NCBI RefSeq assembly: GCF_000711695.1
Contig: NW_013546999.1
Span: 115,823-179,822 of the forward strand
Length of the DNA stretch: 64,000 nt
Source of the DNA: Tilletiaria anomala UBC 951
Taxonomy: Eukaryota > Basidiomycota > Exobasidiomycetes > Georgefischeriales > Tilletiariaceae
Direction: 5' to 3'
Part shown: positions 23,347 to 36,400 of the stretch, piece after piece
Layout: each line of letters starts with the position of its first letter
How positions within the stretch are numbered: the first letter of the stretch is position 1
The notes under the pieces: generated by a model
What the model saw: only the letters and a program-made list of their open reading frames with translations
Told to the model about the DNA's origin: nothing
The model's database searches: none
Program-made: the position numbers and the translations under genes

Positions 23347-26300
23347 TCAACTTCCGTACTTGACGCCCCTGTAGTACGCAGGAGGCAGCGAGCCAGCCAG
23401 GCTGAAGTAAGGCCGTTCGATAACGACCAATTCGTGTTCATCCCCGGGCTTCGAAGCCGATATGGCGTCGACGAGCAGGTTGGACTGATACTGGAAGGTG
23501 ATCTTGGTGTGATACTGCCTGCCCTTATTGCTGATCTGCTTTGGCATCGCAGTTATGTCGCCAGCATCTCCGTCATCATCTTCAGCATCGCCTCCGTCGT
23601 CCTCCAATTCGATTTCCTCGTCTTCCCCAGTTCCGTCCTCTGCATCTCCCGCATGATGTCCTCTTTTGTATCCATTCACCAGGCCAGCAACCGCCGCGCC
23701 ATTCGCAGCCGGAGCTGCCGTTGTGCTGCTGCCACGCACCGTGACGAGCCAGGTTGGGCCCCAGAGCAAGAGCGGATGCGCATCGAGGGGTGCGTTCGCT
23801 GCAGCAGCGGACGATGTGGAGCTGGTTGTCGGCAGCCAGACGCCACCTACGACCGTTTCTCTGATCGTCCGAGTCTTCCGATGGATAGTTTGCTCCAAAC
23901 GCGTAATCCACTCATCGTTGCCCGCGCCAGTTCCATGAGCGCTGGAAGGGCCCATGGAGCCCTTTTCGATGTTGATGATTGTTACCTTGTTCGTCGGAAG
24001 CAGCATGAGTACGTAAGACGGGTTTGTGGGATGGAAGATAATAGCAGAAGGCAAGTGTTGGGGCGAAGGAAGGGCTTTGTGATGTGAGAAGAGGTCGAGA
24101 GAGAAGATGTGCGCTCGTCGAAGACTATCCATGGTCAGCAGCCACTGTCCATCTGGCGAGATCTTGGCATGATGGATGACAGCATAGACTTGCTCCGTTG
24201 AAGGGTTCGGTGAGACTTCATCGCCGTCGTCATCGTTGCCGCTATCGTCACCGTCGTCGTCGTCGTCTCGGATATCGTGAGATAGCCGAGAGGCAGAGCC
24301 GTTGATCTGCGTCTTTGCCAGCCGGCCTGCAAGCTGCCGCCCCGAAGGCGTCGGCGCCCCTTTGCGACGATGCGCATCGAGAGAAGCTGCGATTCTGCAT
24401 TCCGCAGTGACAGGTGTCAGGAACAGGTCGATGACATAGACCATCGCAGAAGCGTAGGAACACAACACTAAGCGCTGCCCATCCGGTGTGAACGTCAATG
24501 CCGATGCACCAGGCGCGCCGCCCGTGCCTGCGCTACTGCTACTTTTGCGCACGTGTGCAAACGCCTTTCCAAAGGATCCAAGACGGCTCGGCTCGATGGA
24601 GTCTGCTGACATGCTACCGCTGCCCCTGCGCCGCATTCGTAGGCGGAAGAGCTTAGTCTCATACAGATCCGAGACGGCAAGCAGGTCGCCAGATGGCGAA
24701 ATGGCGGCACAGATGATAAGGGTGCGGAACTTGAACTGCAGCTCGATGAGCTTGCGCCACTGTTGGTCGACATCATAGACTCCGCCGGCGGCAGGAGGCA
24801 GACCCAGCTGATCGCCCTCAAGCGCCTGAGATTTGGTCTGCGGCAAATTCGGTAGCTCCCAAATCGCTACGCTGTCAGCGCGCCGGAGCATAATCCACCT
24901 TCTTTCGGCGCAAAGCTGCGCAGCGCTTCCGCCGCCCAGTAAACTTGAGCGGCTCGTAGGAGGCACGTAGGCCAACTTGCGCTGCGTCGTCTCAGCGAAC
25001 GTCACGAGCGGATTGTCGGATATCGGATTAAGGCTATCTGCAGGCCGGTCGCCGAGAGCGTAGCTGGAGGCTGCCTTGGCCGCAGCTGTGGATGTGCGCT
25101 TGCGACGCGACGCCTTCTCTTTACTGTCACCGCCCTCCGCTGCAGCAGAAATGACTGCAGCAGGTGGCGCAGCAGCATACACACCGGCGGACGCTGTGCC
25201 AGCAGCGGGGATGAGCACGACGTGAAAGTCGGTCCCTCCACTCGCAAGAATAGGCACACGGGATACAAGCTGTGGCTCAGCGCGGGATAGAGATGCGAAC
25301 GCCGCGGCTCTCATGTCGAATTTGGGCTCGATGGCCAGCGCACGTATATCATGCGCATGCAGCCGACGTGTACCGGTGTGCACCCAGCGTACTTGCTTGC
25401 CCTTCGATCTTCCCGCTCCCCCTACGAGCGAATACTCTGCGACTTTTTGATCCACACTGGCCGAGTAGACTTTTTTCCCATCTGGGCCGATGCAAAGCGC
25501 CAGCACATCCGCCTTGTCCCCATGCACCTTGAATGTCGCAGTCGGTAGCGGCAGGCGCGTCCTGGCGTCGTAGAACGTCACTCCGCCGTTTGAGTCGCCA
25601 AGTACTATTGTTCCGTCGGCGAGGATGGCGGAGGACCAGACGATCGTGGACTCGTGACGATTCTTGAAGACCAAAAGACGTGAGAGCAGCCGGCCGGTCG
25701 AGATGTCCCAGATGACTGCGACGCTAGAAGAAGTGCCGCCGAGAAGAAAGGACTCGTCCCACTCTTCTTCGCCTTCGTCATCATCTGACTCAGAGTCGGA
25801 ATCAGAATCAGAGGTCGTACCAGTGGTGGAGCCAGAGTCACTCTCGTCGCTTGCCTCTCGTCCAGCAGCTCCATCTCGCGCCTTGTCCTTCCCATTTGCA
25901 TTCTCCTGATTGCCCTTGGTCAACGCGGCGGACGGGCCGCTAATACTGCCACTGACAAGCCTAGGTGGACCCCAAGAAAGAGTCATGACCCTGCCCTTGG
26001 TTTTTTCCATTCTTCCCACCGCTCCGATTCGCTCGACACCAGCTGCTGCACCCCGCGAGCGAGCAAAAAGATCGCTGGAGCTGTCGAGGTGGGCAAAGGC
26101 GTCTGCATTGCTGACATCGACTAGGCGTACCTGTCCACCTTCGCAGCCGATCGCAAGGAAGCGCCCCAGCGGCGACGGAGCGAGAGACCATATTGTACCT
26201 GCATTGGAGGAGAGAGTACGTGTAGTACCAGCTTTGGAGCGATGAACGTGCACAGGGGTCGCGCTGGTTGAAGGGTGGTTCTGACTGCTTGAGAAGGCGA

Positions 26301-26924
26301 GGTCCGGAGGGAGAAAGTGCTCTGTGAGCAGCGAGCCGCCCGAGGTGCTGAAGAGGCGAAGAATGGTAGCCTGAGTTGAAGAATAGGAGGAAAAGGCGTA
26401 GGGAGAGTTGAATACGCTGCCGGCCGACTTGACTGGAGAGCGGACAAAGCACAAGTTGTCGATGGACGATTGTTGTGGAGAGACCAGCACCTGCGTGTAC
26501 ATCAAACGAAAGTAGAGGGCATTGGGATTCCAGCGCCCCTATAGGAAAAGTTTCGTTGGCTCATGCTCACCGTATGCACCACCCATCCTTTTGCGAATCC
26601 GCTTCCGGCCGGGCTCACACCGACCGTGTCTTGGGTCCAAACGCACAGCTCGATCGTCCCGTTCTCGCGTCCGATGGCCATCAAGCTCCGCGCGGTGCTA
26701 TCCGCGCCGTCCGTCACATATCTCGCGTTTGCCGAACCGACATGCTGCGAGCTGACGAAGCTCGAAGCGGAGGGAGCAAAATCGATCGAGGTAATACCGG
26801 ACGGTGACCAGTCCACGAAACGAATGCGATGAACTGCGGCGCTGGTTTGCCGCCCCTGGTTTGGTCCAGATACAGACGCCGACGTCGGGCCGTTTGGCGG
26901 ACGATCGAGCATGTCGACGTCCAT
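23347..26924 (-). CDS. UTP4: U3 snoRNP/t-UTP subunit Utp4 (cirhin)
   Basis: WD-repeat component of the t-UTP (UtpA) complex, which binds nascent pre-rRNA and starts small-subunit processome assembly in the nucleolus. Exons 26924-26571 and 26490-23347, phase 0, give 1165 residues. Typical N-terminus: VHRIRFVDWSPSGITSIDF, then MAIGRENGTIELCVW. Beta-propeller repeats follow, e.g. GTIWSLAPSPLGRFLAIGCE, SSSVAVIWDISTGRL, IVLGDSNGGVTFYDARTR and DGKKVYSASVDQKVAEYSL. It ends with the family signature VVIERPYFSLAGSLPP. Acidic inserts interrupt the propeller (one around the SDSDSDSE run, another in the C-terminal third). ATG 26924 begins MDVDML. Length exceeds yeast Utp4 (about 780) because of these inserts. 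Confidence 0.93.
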
Positions 26925-29184
26925 TATGTGCTAACAGAAGAACGTTATGGGCGTTTCCGACTGAAGGCACCTGCGCAACCCACTGTGGCAAAGCACGCAG
27001 TCAGCCTCTGCTCGAGAGAAGTATGCGGTTTGCATGGCATGTGCCATCATGCCCTTACACATGTGCCTGGCAGAAAAAATGATTGAGCGAGATGGAGAGC
27101 GTGGGTGAATGGATGAGGCGGAAGGCAGAAATTTCAGTGACGCAGACAAAGGTTGCACCGAATTTCCTAATGACCAGTTTTTCGACTCATGATCGCATCT
27201 TCTTTGCTCTCGGCCGGCAGCTACTCAGTACAACAATCACATCCCTTCAGGGCAAAGTATGGGTCCATGTAGCTGTGGTCACGGTACACGCGGCAGATCA
27301 CTGCACGATCCCCTCTCCTGACGCATCGCCGCGCTGACATACATACACCAACCTTACCACGCCACCTGCGCCATCGCGCTGCGGTCTCGGTGGTATTGAC
27401 GGAAAGCAGACCTTGCCAAGGTGTTCTCCGTAGATCAGTGGCGCGCGAGAGGACCGCCGCGTTCGCAGGTATGCGGTTTCGGCAGTGCAGCCTATGAGAA
27501 AGGCGCGCTCATCTTCGATGACCGTTTGCCCCCTTTACTTGCTGAAGCCCTCCGTTGGGTGATCGCAGGGGGCAATGGTCTAGAGTGGCTCGCGCCCATG
27601 CATTTCCCTCTTCATTCGGGTAGTTCAGCCAGGGGCTGACTCTTATCACACACTTAGGTCTACATATGGTCATTGATGGCAAGCGCTTGTCCTCGACGGG
27701 TGCTGGGCGAAGGTTCTGAGCGGGATCGATTTGCAGCAAGCGGCATCTGCTGGCACGCTGGCGACACCCACATGTATCTACAAAGTCTGGTTGGTATGCA
27801 CCGCTTCACCATCGTTGCCATGCCCTGCAACCTGCAGGCTGGTGTGGAGTGTGCACATGCGGCGCTTACAGCTCGCACACGGCGGCAGCGCAAACCGCCA
27901 GCTACGTGAATACAAATATGTGTAGTGCCGAAAGGGCGGGACAGCGCTGGCACTCTCAAGAGTGCTCCTGCATGCGCTAAATGGTCCCGCGAGTCGCGAC
28001 GCGTGGCACCGTGCCGCGCGGTGCGTACCGAAATGGGCCTTGGCTGGCAGCCGGCCAGCGGCCGCAGCCTCAATTGCATTTAATGCAACAAGAACGAGGC
28101 AGCAGCTGTCATAATGGAGACGCATATGCTGATTGCTTGCTACATCTGGAAGCATCCTTTGTACAGAGTTCGTGGCCAACAGGACAGAGGCCCGATCCGC
28201 CGACAGGAAAGCTGATGATACGGAACGAACGCCATCGACAGACTTGGGCGACGGGTGCCGACGACCGGCCATTTGCCGCATATAAGCATGCTAAGTGCCC
28301 TGGTTGATTTCGGGTGGTATTCAGTGAGTAGTCCGTGGAATCCGATAACATGACCCCGGATTGCGGGGTTGCCGGTCCGCACCTCGGCCAACTCTCGCAT
28401 TTTCGTTATCTCTGCTGCGTGACCTGCCTGCCTATTGAGTGCGGGTGCGACCCGCAGGCTGTCTGGTTTTCAATACTTCGGGGCTTTGAATTCCGAACTT
28501 GTCCGTGTCAGCCACCACGTAGACCCGGCCTTCCCGTCCCGCACGGTGCTTGGTTACATGTCCACGCGGACTGCTCGTCGAAACTATTCATCACCTTTGT
28601 GTACTTGCTTGTTGAATGCTGCTTGTCAAAGTATCCTTTCCTGCTTGTTTTTTGCGGTGTCGAAGTCGAGTTCGCAAGGTCTTGACCGTGGACAGGCAGG
28701 GTGACTGACGAACGAGCTTCCGCGGGACATCCCCAAATATCGATCTAGTTCGTTGTGATCGGTATTCTTCTAGCGCACATACAAGAACCTCACCTCGGCC
28801 GTCGTCATCGCCTCTTAAAGGGCTTGAAGGGGTCAAGGTTCAAGGCGTGCCCTTCCATAGTCCATGCTCTATCCCTACCAGCACGTCAAAACTACATTGA
28901 AGGGCCCGTGACCCCCGAACAAGGCGGCAGGCGCAAGGTGTACAAGCCACGTGTCGTTCAGCATCCACTAGTCTTCCCTCGGACTGCTTCTCCGTGCAGA
29001 CCACATTGCTGGGGTTCGAGGCACCAGCTCAACTGGCAAACATATATACATATCCCCCACTTTGCTTGCCAATCGTACTCCGATCGATACACTTCACTTT
29101 TTAGAACCGCAAGCTTCACTCTTTTTGCTCCATTTGCGGCCTCGACGATCCGCGTGTCTGCCCGAACAAGCGCTACTAAGCAAG
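26925..29184. other. Long intergenic region between Utp4 and the unknown gene
   Basis: 2.26 kb, divergent promoters. I see no open frame with family motifs or coherent splicing. It includes an ACGCGT at 27999-28004 inside a GC-rich palindromic stretch (CGCGAGTCGCGACGCG), a perfect CTGCGGGT/ACCCGCAG-like stem near 28440-28457, and a TATA-like CATATATACATAT near 29041-29053. Confidence 0.45.
29043..29053 (+). promoter_or_regulatory. TATA-like element of the gene at 29185
   Basis: TATATACATAT lies about 140 bases upstream of the ATG, a usual distance allowing a 5' UTR. This rests on sequence and position only. Confidence 0.4.
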
Positions 29185-31641
29185 ATGCAGCTGTACGCGA
29201 CCCCTCCTCCAGGGTACCAGCAATATGAGCCGTCCACCGTCACCCCTTCGCCAGCAGATAGTCCATCGTCGGGTTCTACACCGCGCGCGACTCGGCGGTT
29301 GAGCATTGCGTCCCCCAACGGTGAGGCTGCCTCCCCTACCCGGGGCAACGCAGAAGGAAACAGTGGAGCTGCTGCAACAGTCGCGCCGGCGCTGCTTGCT
29401 CGCTTGGTAGCACGAACTCTCAATGTAGGTGCAAGTCTGACGCAGCCTCGCGGCGTTCCGCTTGAGCCTTTCGCGGTCGGGAGTACGAACACTGTCACGA
29501 GATACTCGGCCGCTGCATCCCCTTCAACGCCTTCTATTTCTTCCTCGTCCTCGCCCTCACCCATGCAGACGAATCCGGCTCCCAATTCCAGCGGCAGCAT
29601 ATCAAATCGACCTTCACGCGTCCGTTTCCCCATTTCGGCCGCACGAGGGTTTTCTTCGCGTGATGCAGCCACGTCCGCGATCCCCTCCGCCTGGCCGCCG
29701 TCCTACAATCTCGATGCGCACGACGCCATGCCGTACCTGCCCGCGCGCTTGCGCTTGAAATCCACACAGCTGCTTGCCTTATCACCACCAGCGCAGTCTG
29801 CTCTGCTCTTGCAAGCGCAAGCAGAGGCACAGGCACAGGCGCAGGCGGACGCCCGAGCTCCACTTCGCTTCCTCGGCAGCACGACAGGCGTGTACGAGCT
29901 CAACGTAAAGTTCTGGCTGACGCCGATCTGGAAGTTCCAGTTCCCCTGCGCGACGTACACCGATCCGGCGGGAGAAATGCTGTTCGAATTCAACTTCAAG
30001 CGCATGGCCGGCGCCGGCAGCCTCAGCTGGGAGATGCGCGATGGCCATGCGCAGGGAAGGCCGATAATGCGGTATGAATCCAAGCGCAAGCGCGAGAGGC
30101 TAGTCATGCTGGGTGGAACGAACGGGCAAGAGCCGACGCATGTCACAATCAGAGTTGGGAGGGTCGGTGCGCCAAAAGGGCACGTCAAGGGTGCTTCCAC
30201 GCGATTGAAGAAGTCTCTGAAGGACAGATCTAGTGGGACCAAGTACGCAAATCCAACACCGCTTGATCAAGCAACATCTGCGAATGTACTTGCGCTTCAC
30301 CGCTCACTCAGCAACGCCTCGATGGCATCCAACGCGACGGCTGTGCAGCTTATGGAGCAGACGCAGCAGCTTCTCAACATCTACCCCATACGTCATACGT
30401 CGCTGCTTGAAAGTGAGACAAGGCGCTGGAGGCAGAAGGGGAGAGATGCCACGAGCAAGTCACACGGTACGAAAAGTACGAGCAAAACACGGCCGAGCGT
30501 GCTGGGCAGAAGGGTGCCTTCGTTTGGTTCTTCCGGCTCTGCTTCACAGGTGCAGGATCTAGTATACGATGCAGCCACCGTCACTAGAGTGCACGGTCCC
30601 CATGCCGGGCGAGCAGCGCTACCCATGGAAGAGCAAGAGTGGGACCTTGACGAGAGACTCGCAGGTGGAGCAGAGGATGACGCACGCAGCGTTGCCAGTG
30701 AAACCTCGTCTTCGTGGTCTTCGTCGTCCCCGAATAACAGCATCAACCAAAACGCCAGCACTCTATTTACGTCTGAGCTTGCAGCTGCGAATAAAAAGAC
30801 AGTGGCTGCCACCCAAGACTTTGGGTACGACTACTGCGAATTTAGCATTCCACACTGCGCCTACGCGAGAAAGGGCGATGCCGCGGTGGCCCCCAGTGGC
30901 AGGTGGACGTGGGTCACGAATCGACCTATGGTGAGCAGCGCCTTGTGTCGCTTGGGACCCTGGAGAGTACGTACTACTTAATGTTTACCCAAACAGCGTT
31001 CGATCGACGGTTTGCGCTTCGACACAATCAAGTTCGCGTTGATCGAGCATCGTCAGCCTGCCACATCAGACGTCGTCATTGCTACGTTCAGTATGATCGA
31101 CGAGCTCTCCGAGCCCAATTGGAAGCTCTGCATCCGCACGGGTGTTGCGTCTGAGCCACCGCAGCCGTCTACAAGCGCGTCGACTTCTTCGATCCCCGCG
31201 CGCTCTCCACTCGCGGACAACCCTCCGCTGATCATGGCGACGTTGATGATTCTCTACCGCAGCGCGTGGACGCGCATGAGCGCCGAAGCGCAGTCGGCGG
31301 AGAATCGGGCGCGTAACGCGGTTAAACGGTCGCTTGAAGCGGCTAGCCTGAGCCACTCGGGATACGTCAACTATCAGCTCGGGCGCAGCGGCGAGGTCAA
31401 GGAACACTTGATCAGTGGGCTGAGGCGCGCGGCTGACCGTGCTGGCAATGGCGCCGCTAGACCCGCGAGAGCGGTGAGCGGCGTGCGCGATACCCAGGCA
31501 GGACCGGGAGGGCGTGCAGCAGCAGCTGGGGACGCTGATGGCGATGAAGAGCTGGCAAGGACCCGCAAAAGTGCCGCTTGGGCCGAGCCACGGCCGCCGT
31601 CTTACACACCAGCGCGGCCTCTCATGGCGGCGACATGCTAG
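29185..31641 (+). CDS. Unknown protein with a conserved-looking globular core
   Basis: Exons 29185-30930 and 30997-31641 (phase 0) give 796 residues. I do not recognise the family. The N-terminal 170 residues are Ser/Pro/Thr-rich. A globular region then starts near residue 225: GVYELNVKFWLTPIWKFQFP, TYTDPAGEMLFEFNFKRM, and LSWEMRDG. A second globular region spans the intron: FGYDYCEFSIPHCAYARKG, GRWTWVTNRPM and then DGLRFDTIKFALIEHR, VVIATFSMIDE and PPLIMATLMILYRSAW. A linker of about 270 residues with acidic and Ser-rich patches separates them. No signal peptide or clear membrane helix is present, although MATLMILY is hydrophobic. The alternation of short beta-like hydrophobic stretches could suit a beta-sandwich or tubby-C-like fold, but that is a guess. 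The tail is Ala/Gly/Arg-rich. Confidence 0.8.
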
Positions 31642-31998
31642 ATGCTTCTGCATGCATCGCAAAGAGTCGCAATGCAGGGGCACACGTGAATAATAAAACA
31701 ATGCGCCCGTGCAATCCACAGAAATCATCTGCACTCGTGGTTTGTGGAAATGCAGGAGCCAATGCACTCTCCTTCTCAACACACGTCATCTAGTATCGCA
31801 TCAGGGATAAGCGCATCTCACTCCTGTATATTCCTTGTTCTTTCCACAAACCAATTCAGCATCTCCCCCTGTGTAGCATTCATTTTTCTACAGCTGGGGC
31901 TTGCTTCGTTTCGAAGTCAAAAAATGTGATGCATCGCGTACGGGTATGGATCGAACAGATGGGGAAATACATGGTTTAAGCCAGTGTGGGGTCGGGCT
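31642..31998. other. Convergent 3' region between the unknown gene and the R-SNARE
   Basis: 357 bases between two stop codons. No gene seen. It contains AATAATAAAACAATG near 31689, a plausible polyadenylation element for the plus-strand gene. Confidence 0.4.
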
Positions 31999-32984
31999 TC
32001 AGTGGATTGAGGTAAAAATAAGAAGCAGGAGTACCTGTCATTTGGCAATGACATCACCATTGGTCAGCCCGAAAGCCTTCAAGGTAGCACAGTGAGGTTG
32101 GCAAGGAAGCCTGACACGCACCAACACACAAAATCCCGCCATTCCCAAGACCTTGATGTTTTTCCACCACATCTGTCTTCGCAGCCCCACTGCTCGCCGG
32201 CGGAATTGCAAGCTTTGATTGGCCGCCTGATCGGTCCGATCGACGAGCAGCTCGAGTCGTTCTCCGCGGTTAAGAACCTGCTCTATGTTCGCTTGCATGA
32301 TATCCTTAACACCCTTGAGCTCTGCTTGTGCTGTTTTTACCGGGTCCGCGTTGGATACGTTGTTGTATGTCGTCAGCAGATTGGAGAGGTAGCCGGAGAA
32401 CTCGCCGTAGGATTCCGAAGCGGTGGACGGATTTGCAGCTGCTTCAGTTGCATCATAGCGTGCTGTGAACTGTTAGTCCGGGGAATGTCCAGTACAATAT
32501 TAACATTCTTGTCTTTGAAAATGATTAGTCTACGCCGCTACGGCTGCTTCCAAGCCAATCAGGAGGCGGGCCTTTCCGCAGCACGCACCTCGTTTTGCAT
32601 CTCCGTCAGCGCTGCAAAGGGAATTCTGCGTCCTGATTCAGCGTCCGAGACGTTGAGAAAGACGAGCCCGTCCTGCGAGATGAAGTGGAACATCCATTGT
32701 TCGTTGGGTATCGCGTACGAGAGCCGTGATTCATTTGGAGGGATGCGGGAGAGGATCGTTTCGGCTGCCGTCTTTTGTCAGGCAAATGGAAGCAGTAGCA
32801 GCCAAAATGATGCAGGAAGAAGACTCAGCTGATCAGCAGCTATCCAGAACACGGAAGAGAGGGACACGCGTAGAGAGGCAGACCCGGGAAATGTTGGACT
32901 CACAAGGAAGCGAACCTGGTCCTTCTGATGGGTCTCTGCGAGGATGGTGGACCCGCTGGCCACAAGGGCGAGGACGATTGTCAT
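31999..32984 (-). CDS. Longin-domain R-SNARE, VAMP7/Nyv1-like
   Basis: Membrane-fusion SNARE, probably for endosome or vacuole traffic. Four exons: 32984-32904, 32771-32589, 32469-32122 and 32034-31999, giving 215 residues, close to VAMP7 (about 220). Longin domain: MTIVLALVASGSTILAE, ILSRIPPNESRLSYAI and WMFHFISQDGLVFLNVSD. SNARE motif: VKDIMQANIEQVLNRGERLE, then LLVDRTDQAANQSLQFRRRA, with the zero-layer Arg in LNRGE. The C-terminal anchor begins with MWWKNIKVLGMAGFCVL and is completed only by the 36-nt last exon (VLLLLIFTSIH), so that exon is needed for a full membrane span. Without it the frame reads into a hydrophilic tail. All junctions are phase 0. Confidence 0.92.
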
Positions 32985-33422
32985 TCTTGCAAGATGCACT
33001 GGGACCTGCGAGCCACTGAGCCAAGAACAGCGAGCCTATGGCGGTTCTTAGCGTTTATTTTGCCAGCGGCAACAGCAACTTGCATTCTGTATGCAAAGCC
33101 CAGGTCGTAGAGACCTCATCAGCGTGAGCATCAAAGCATTTCCATTTTGTGGTCAGTTAAATCAGTGATGTCGAGCTCCTGCCTGTGAAAGACAGTGGTG
33201 CAGTGCGCGGCGAATCGCGACCAGCGTCTCACGCATTCGATCGCGTCTCGTGGGACTCAGGCCCCAATGAACCCATCATCACCTCACCTCCATTACTTTC
33301 ATCGCGCTCCATATATCCTACGGAGGGCATCCAAGACCCAGGTGACCCCCATCACGTCGATCTCTGCGAAGCTGTGGTTAAGCTAGGGACTGCGACCTTC
33401 GAAACCGCGCAGCAGCGCCAAC
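32985..33422. promoter_or_regulatory. Divergent promoter of the R-SNARE and CENP-C
   Basis: 438 bases between start codons. Contains TCACGCATTCGATCGCGTCTCG (near 33229-33250), with CGCGTC resembling half an MCB element but no exact ACGCGT. Confidence 0.4.
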
Positions 33423-36400
33423 ATGCCCCAAGCAGCGCGTCGCTATCATGAGCCGGGCGTTGGCTCGCGCACCGGCTTGCGCATCAGCAACGCGCCCGAT
33501 GACATTCAGGACTTCCTCGCTGCGTCCAAAGCGCAGATGGACGCGCACAATCGACGCGGCTACGACGATGATGACGATGATGACGAAGAGGACGAGGTCG
33601 ATGACGAGGAGGAGGAGGATGATGGGTATCCGTCGCGACCACGCGCATCCATCGCGACGCGAGGACGGCGCAGCTCGGGAGCGGCAAGTAGAGGTGGCCA
33701 AGGAGGCACCAGAAGAAGCGCGGCACGCGTTAATGAGGCTCCGGGGCGTGGAAACAAGAATAGCAGCTCGATGGATCTTGCCAGCAGTGAGTTTTGGCGA
33801 CGACGCGTCCTTTGTCGTGTCGTCTTTGGCATGCGAGGATGATCCAGCGCGTATCCGTGCCCAAACGCGTTCCACCTCGCGTTCATCTGTACGAAATGCA
33901 GCCTTTTGACATCGATGGTGTTTTTTTCCTTTGGTCTAAAACAGCCAGCGGACCCTCGCCACGTAGCACCCTCCGAAAGTCACTCAGCAGCAAGCGAAGT
34001 CGTGACTCATACTCTGCCACATCCGACGCCGATGATTCCGGGACAGTTGAGCGCAGCTTTAAGCTTGCCGGCAATATGAGCTACGGCAGCGCGGACGTTG
34101 AAGAGCTGCTCGAAGCAGATCAGCTTGCAATGCAACAAGCAGAGGATGACGACGAAGAAGACGATGGGGCACATCGAAAAGGACGCCCATCGGCGCCAGG
34201 CTCCACCCGCAAGCGCGCTCGCGCGCCTGCTGCAGGCTTTGCAGCACGAAAGGCGGCCAAGTCATCGCCTGCAGCGGGAGGCGTAGCATCGCTCTTTGCG
34301 CCGCTTGCGCGATCACCTGCGAAGGCCGGCGCTGCCAAGAAAGGTGGGGGACAGGGTGTCAAGGCGGCTAATGGGACGATCTCGCGAGGAAAGGGTGCGA
34401 ACACACGCTATGTGGAATCTCAGGATGAGGAGGACGTGGAGGACCCTGGCTATAGCAGACGAGGCCGCGGGAGAAAGGACGCGTCATTTGAAGCAGTCGC
34501 ATATGGCGATCAAGATCATGAGTACGATGGCTATGCCGGGGACGACGTTGCCGCCGACGAATATCCTGAAAATTATGAGGAAGACCGAGATGATCGCTTA
34601 CTGGCCGAAGAGGTGGAGGAGTTGACAGATCCGGAGATTCTAGAGCGTACGACCGCGGGCAAGAGAGAAAAGCAAGGAGCCAGAAAGGCGGCTGCTGCGC
34701 GCTCCAAAGTGTCCGCAGGTCAGAAAGGCAAGCCTATGAGCGCCAAAGGCAAAGAGCGGCAACCAGCTACAAAGGAGAAAAGTATCAAAGGACGACGGGC
34801 AGCAGCTTCATCTGAAGATGAAGTGGACGGCAGCGAGGTGGAAGACGACGTGCCAGAATTGCATGTCGTCAAACGAAGCGTCAAGACACCCTCAGCGCGA
34901 CGAACCCGCGGCCCATCTGAGGAAGCCTACGCGCAGCGCCAAGTTGTGGAGCGCGTCACTTCGCAAGCGCAGCGCATACCTGCCGACGAAGACGCTGAAG
35001 GGATCCGGCGCAGCAAACGACATAGGTATCAGCCACTTGAGTGGTGGCGCGGCGAACGGGCTGTTTATGGGCGGCCGAGCCTGCCGAAGTCAGGTGGTGG
35101 GGCGTCCGCAAGGCAGTCACAAGCGAGCAGTCCGCGCCGCCGAGTGGTACCGGTGCCTGTGCTGAAGGAGATTGTGCGTGTACCAAAGCGTCAAGGTGAG
35201 GGTACGTTCTCGGGGATGAGCGTCTTGCCAAAGAACAGGGGCCGTGTCAAGCGCTCGACCAGCGCGCGCGGCGAGTCGAGCGAGCCGCAGGCGGGTACCA
35301 GCGGAGCGAAGAAACGCAAGTTGGCTGGCGAGGCGGACCTGTCCGCCGATGCGTTCATCGAACTGGACCCTACTGCCGACTCGGTGAATGTGGAGGACGG
35401 ATGGGACAAGGATACGGAGCCATACGGCCTTGTCTGGGATGCAGACACCGTTAAAGAGGTGCAACGACGTGAGTTTTACCTCGAAATACATACTACCGGT
35501 CGAGCTCAAAGCGTGTGCTGATTGTCTGTGAATATCCTGCAGACATCGCATGCACCTCGAGCCAGATCCGTGTCCGCAAAGCGCATAATGCGACCTTTGC
35601 GTTCGAGAAAGTCTTTGGAGTCGATGAGTTCATGGCCGCGGGCGTTCTGCATATCGAAGTGGATGGCCAGAAGCCGGTCAAGCCGAGCAAAGACAACAAC
35701 TACGTGAGTTCGCTCCAATATCGGTCAACGTCCATTGTTTCAATTCCGGCTCTCATACGGTTTTCGCTCCTGTTACTCTACATATCAGGTGTTCGTCGTC
35801 CTGCAGGGTGCAGCACGCGTAACGGTCAACCGCTCCACATTTCTCGTTGCTCCAGGTGGAATGTTCTTCGTCCCCAAAGGCAACAACTACGGCATTGAAA
35901 ATGTGTCGAAGCGCGAACTGCGGCTCTTCTTCTCGCAGGCGCGCAACGTCCATCCGGCCAACCTCGCTTTGCGCGCCTCGGTGCAACCTGTAGCGCTCAC
36001 GCTGCCCTTCCGCGGGATGCCAAATGGCGCCACGGAGTACAGTGGCACGTCCATGATAGGCGGCGCAGCATTTGGCGGGGTTGGAAGTGCGATTGGTGGG
36101 CGCATGGCCGGCGAGGCGAGCTTCAGCGAGGCACCTATTTCGCGTCCGCCCCCCTCGAGGCTGCGCTACACCGAGACAGGCGGAGGCGACGCTGGCGGCG
36201 CCGCTGCGAGCAGTGGTCGCATGCAGGACGCGTCTTTCCAGCAAGGCGACGAGCAGGAAGAAAGCGAACGCTCTGACCCTGAAGAACAAGGTGAAGAGGA
36301 GGACGCGGAACCGCCGGAAGAACCGGAGGAAGATGAATCAGCGCTGTACGTCAACCCGCCGCGTGGCGGCAAGGGTGCACGAGGGAAACAGGGTGGTAGC

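Noticed and set aside
29010-29030. GGGGTTCGAGGC like a tRNA B box
   Set aside because: No matching A box or cloverleaf pairing upstream; it lies in the upstream region of the gene at 29185.
31999-32122. Apparent hydrophilic C-terminus of the R-SNARE ending at 32038
   Set aside because: Splicing with the GTGCGT donor to the 36-nt exon gives a proper membrane anchor, which R-SNAREs need.
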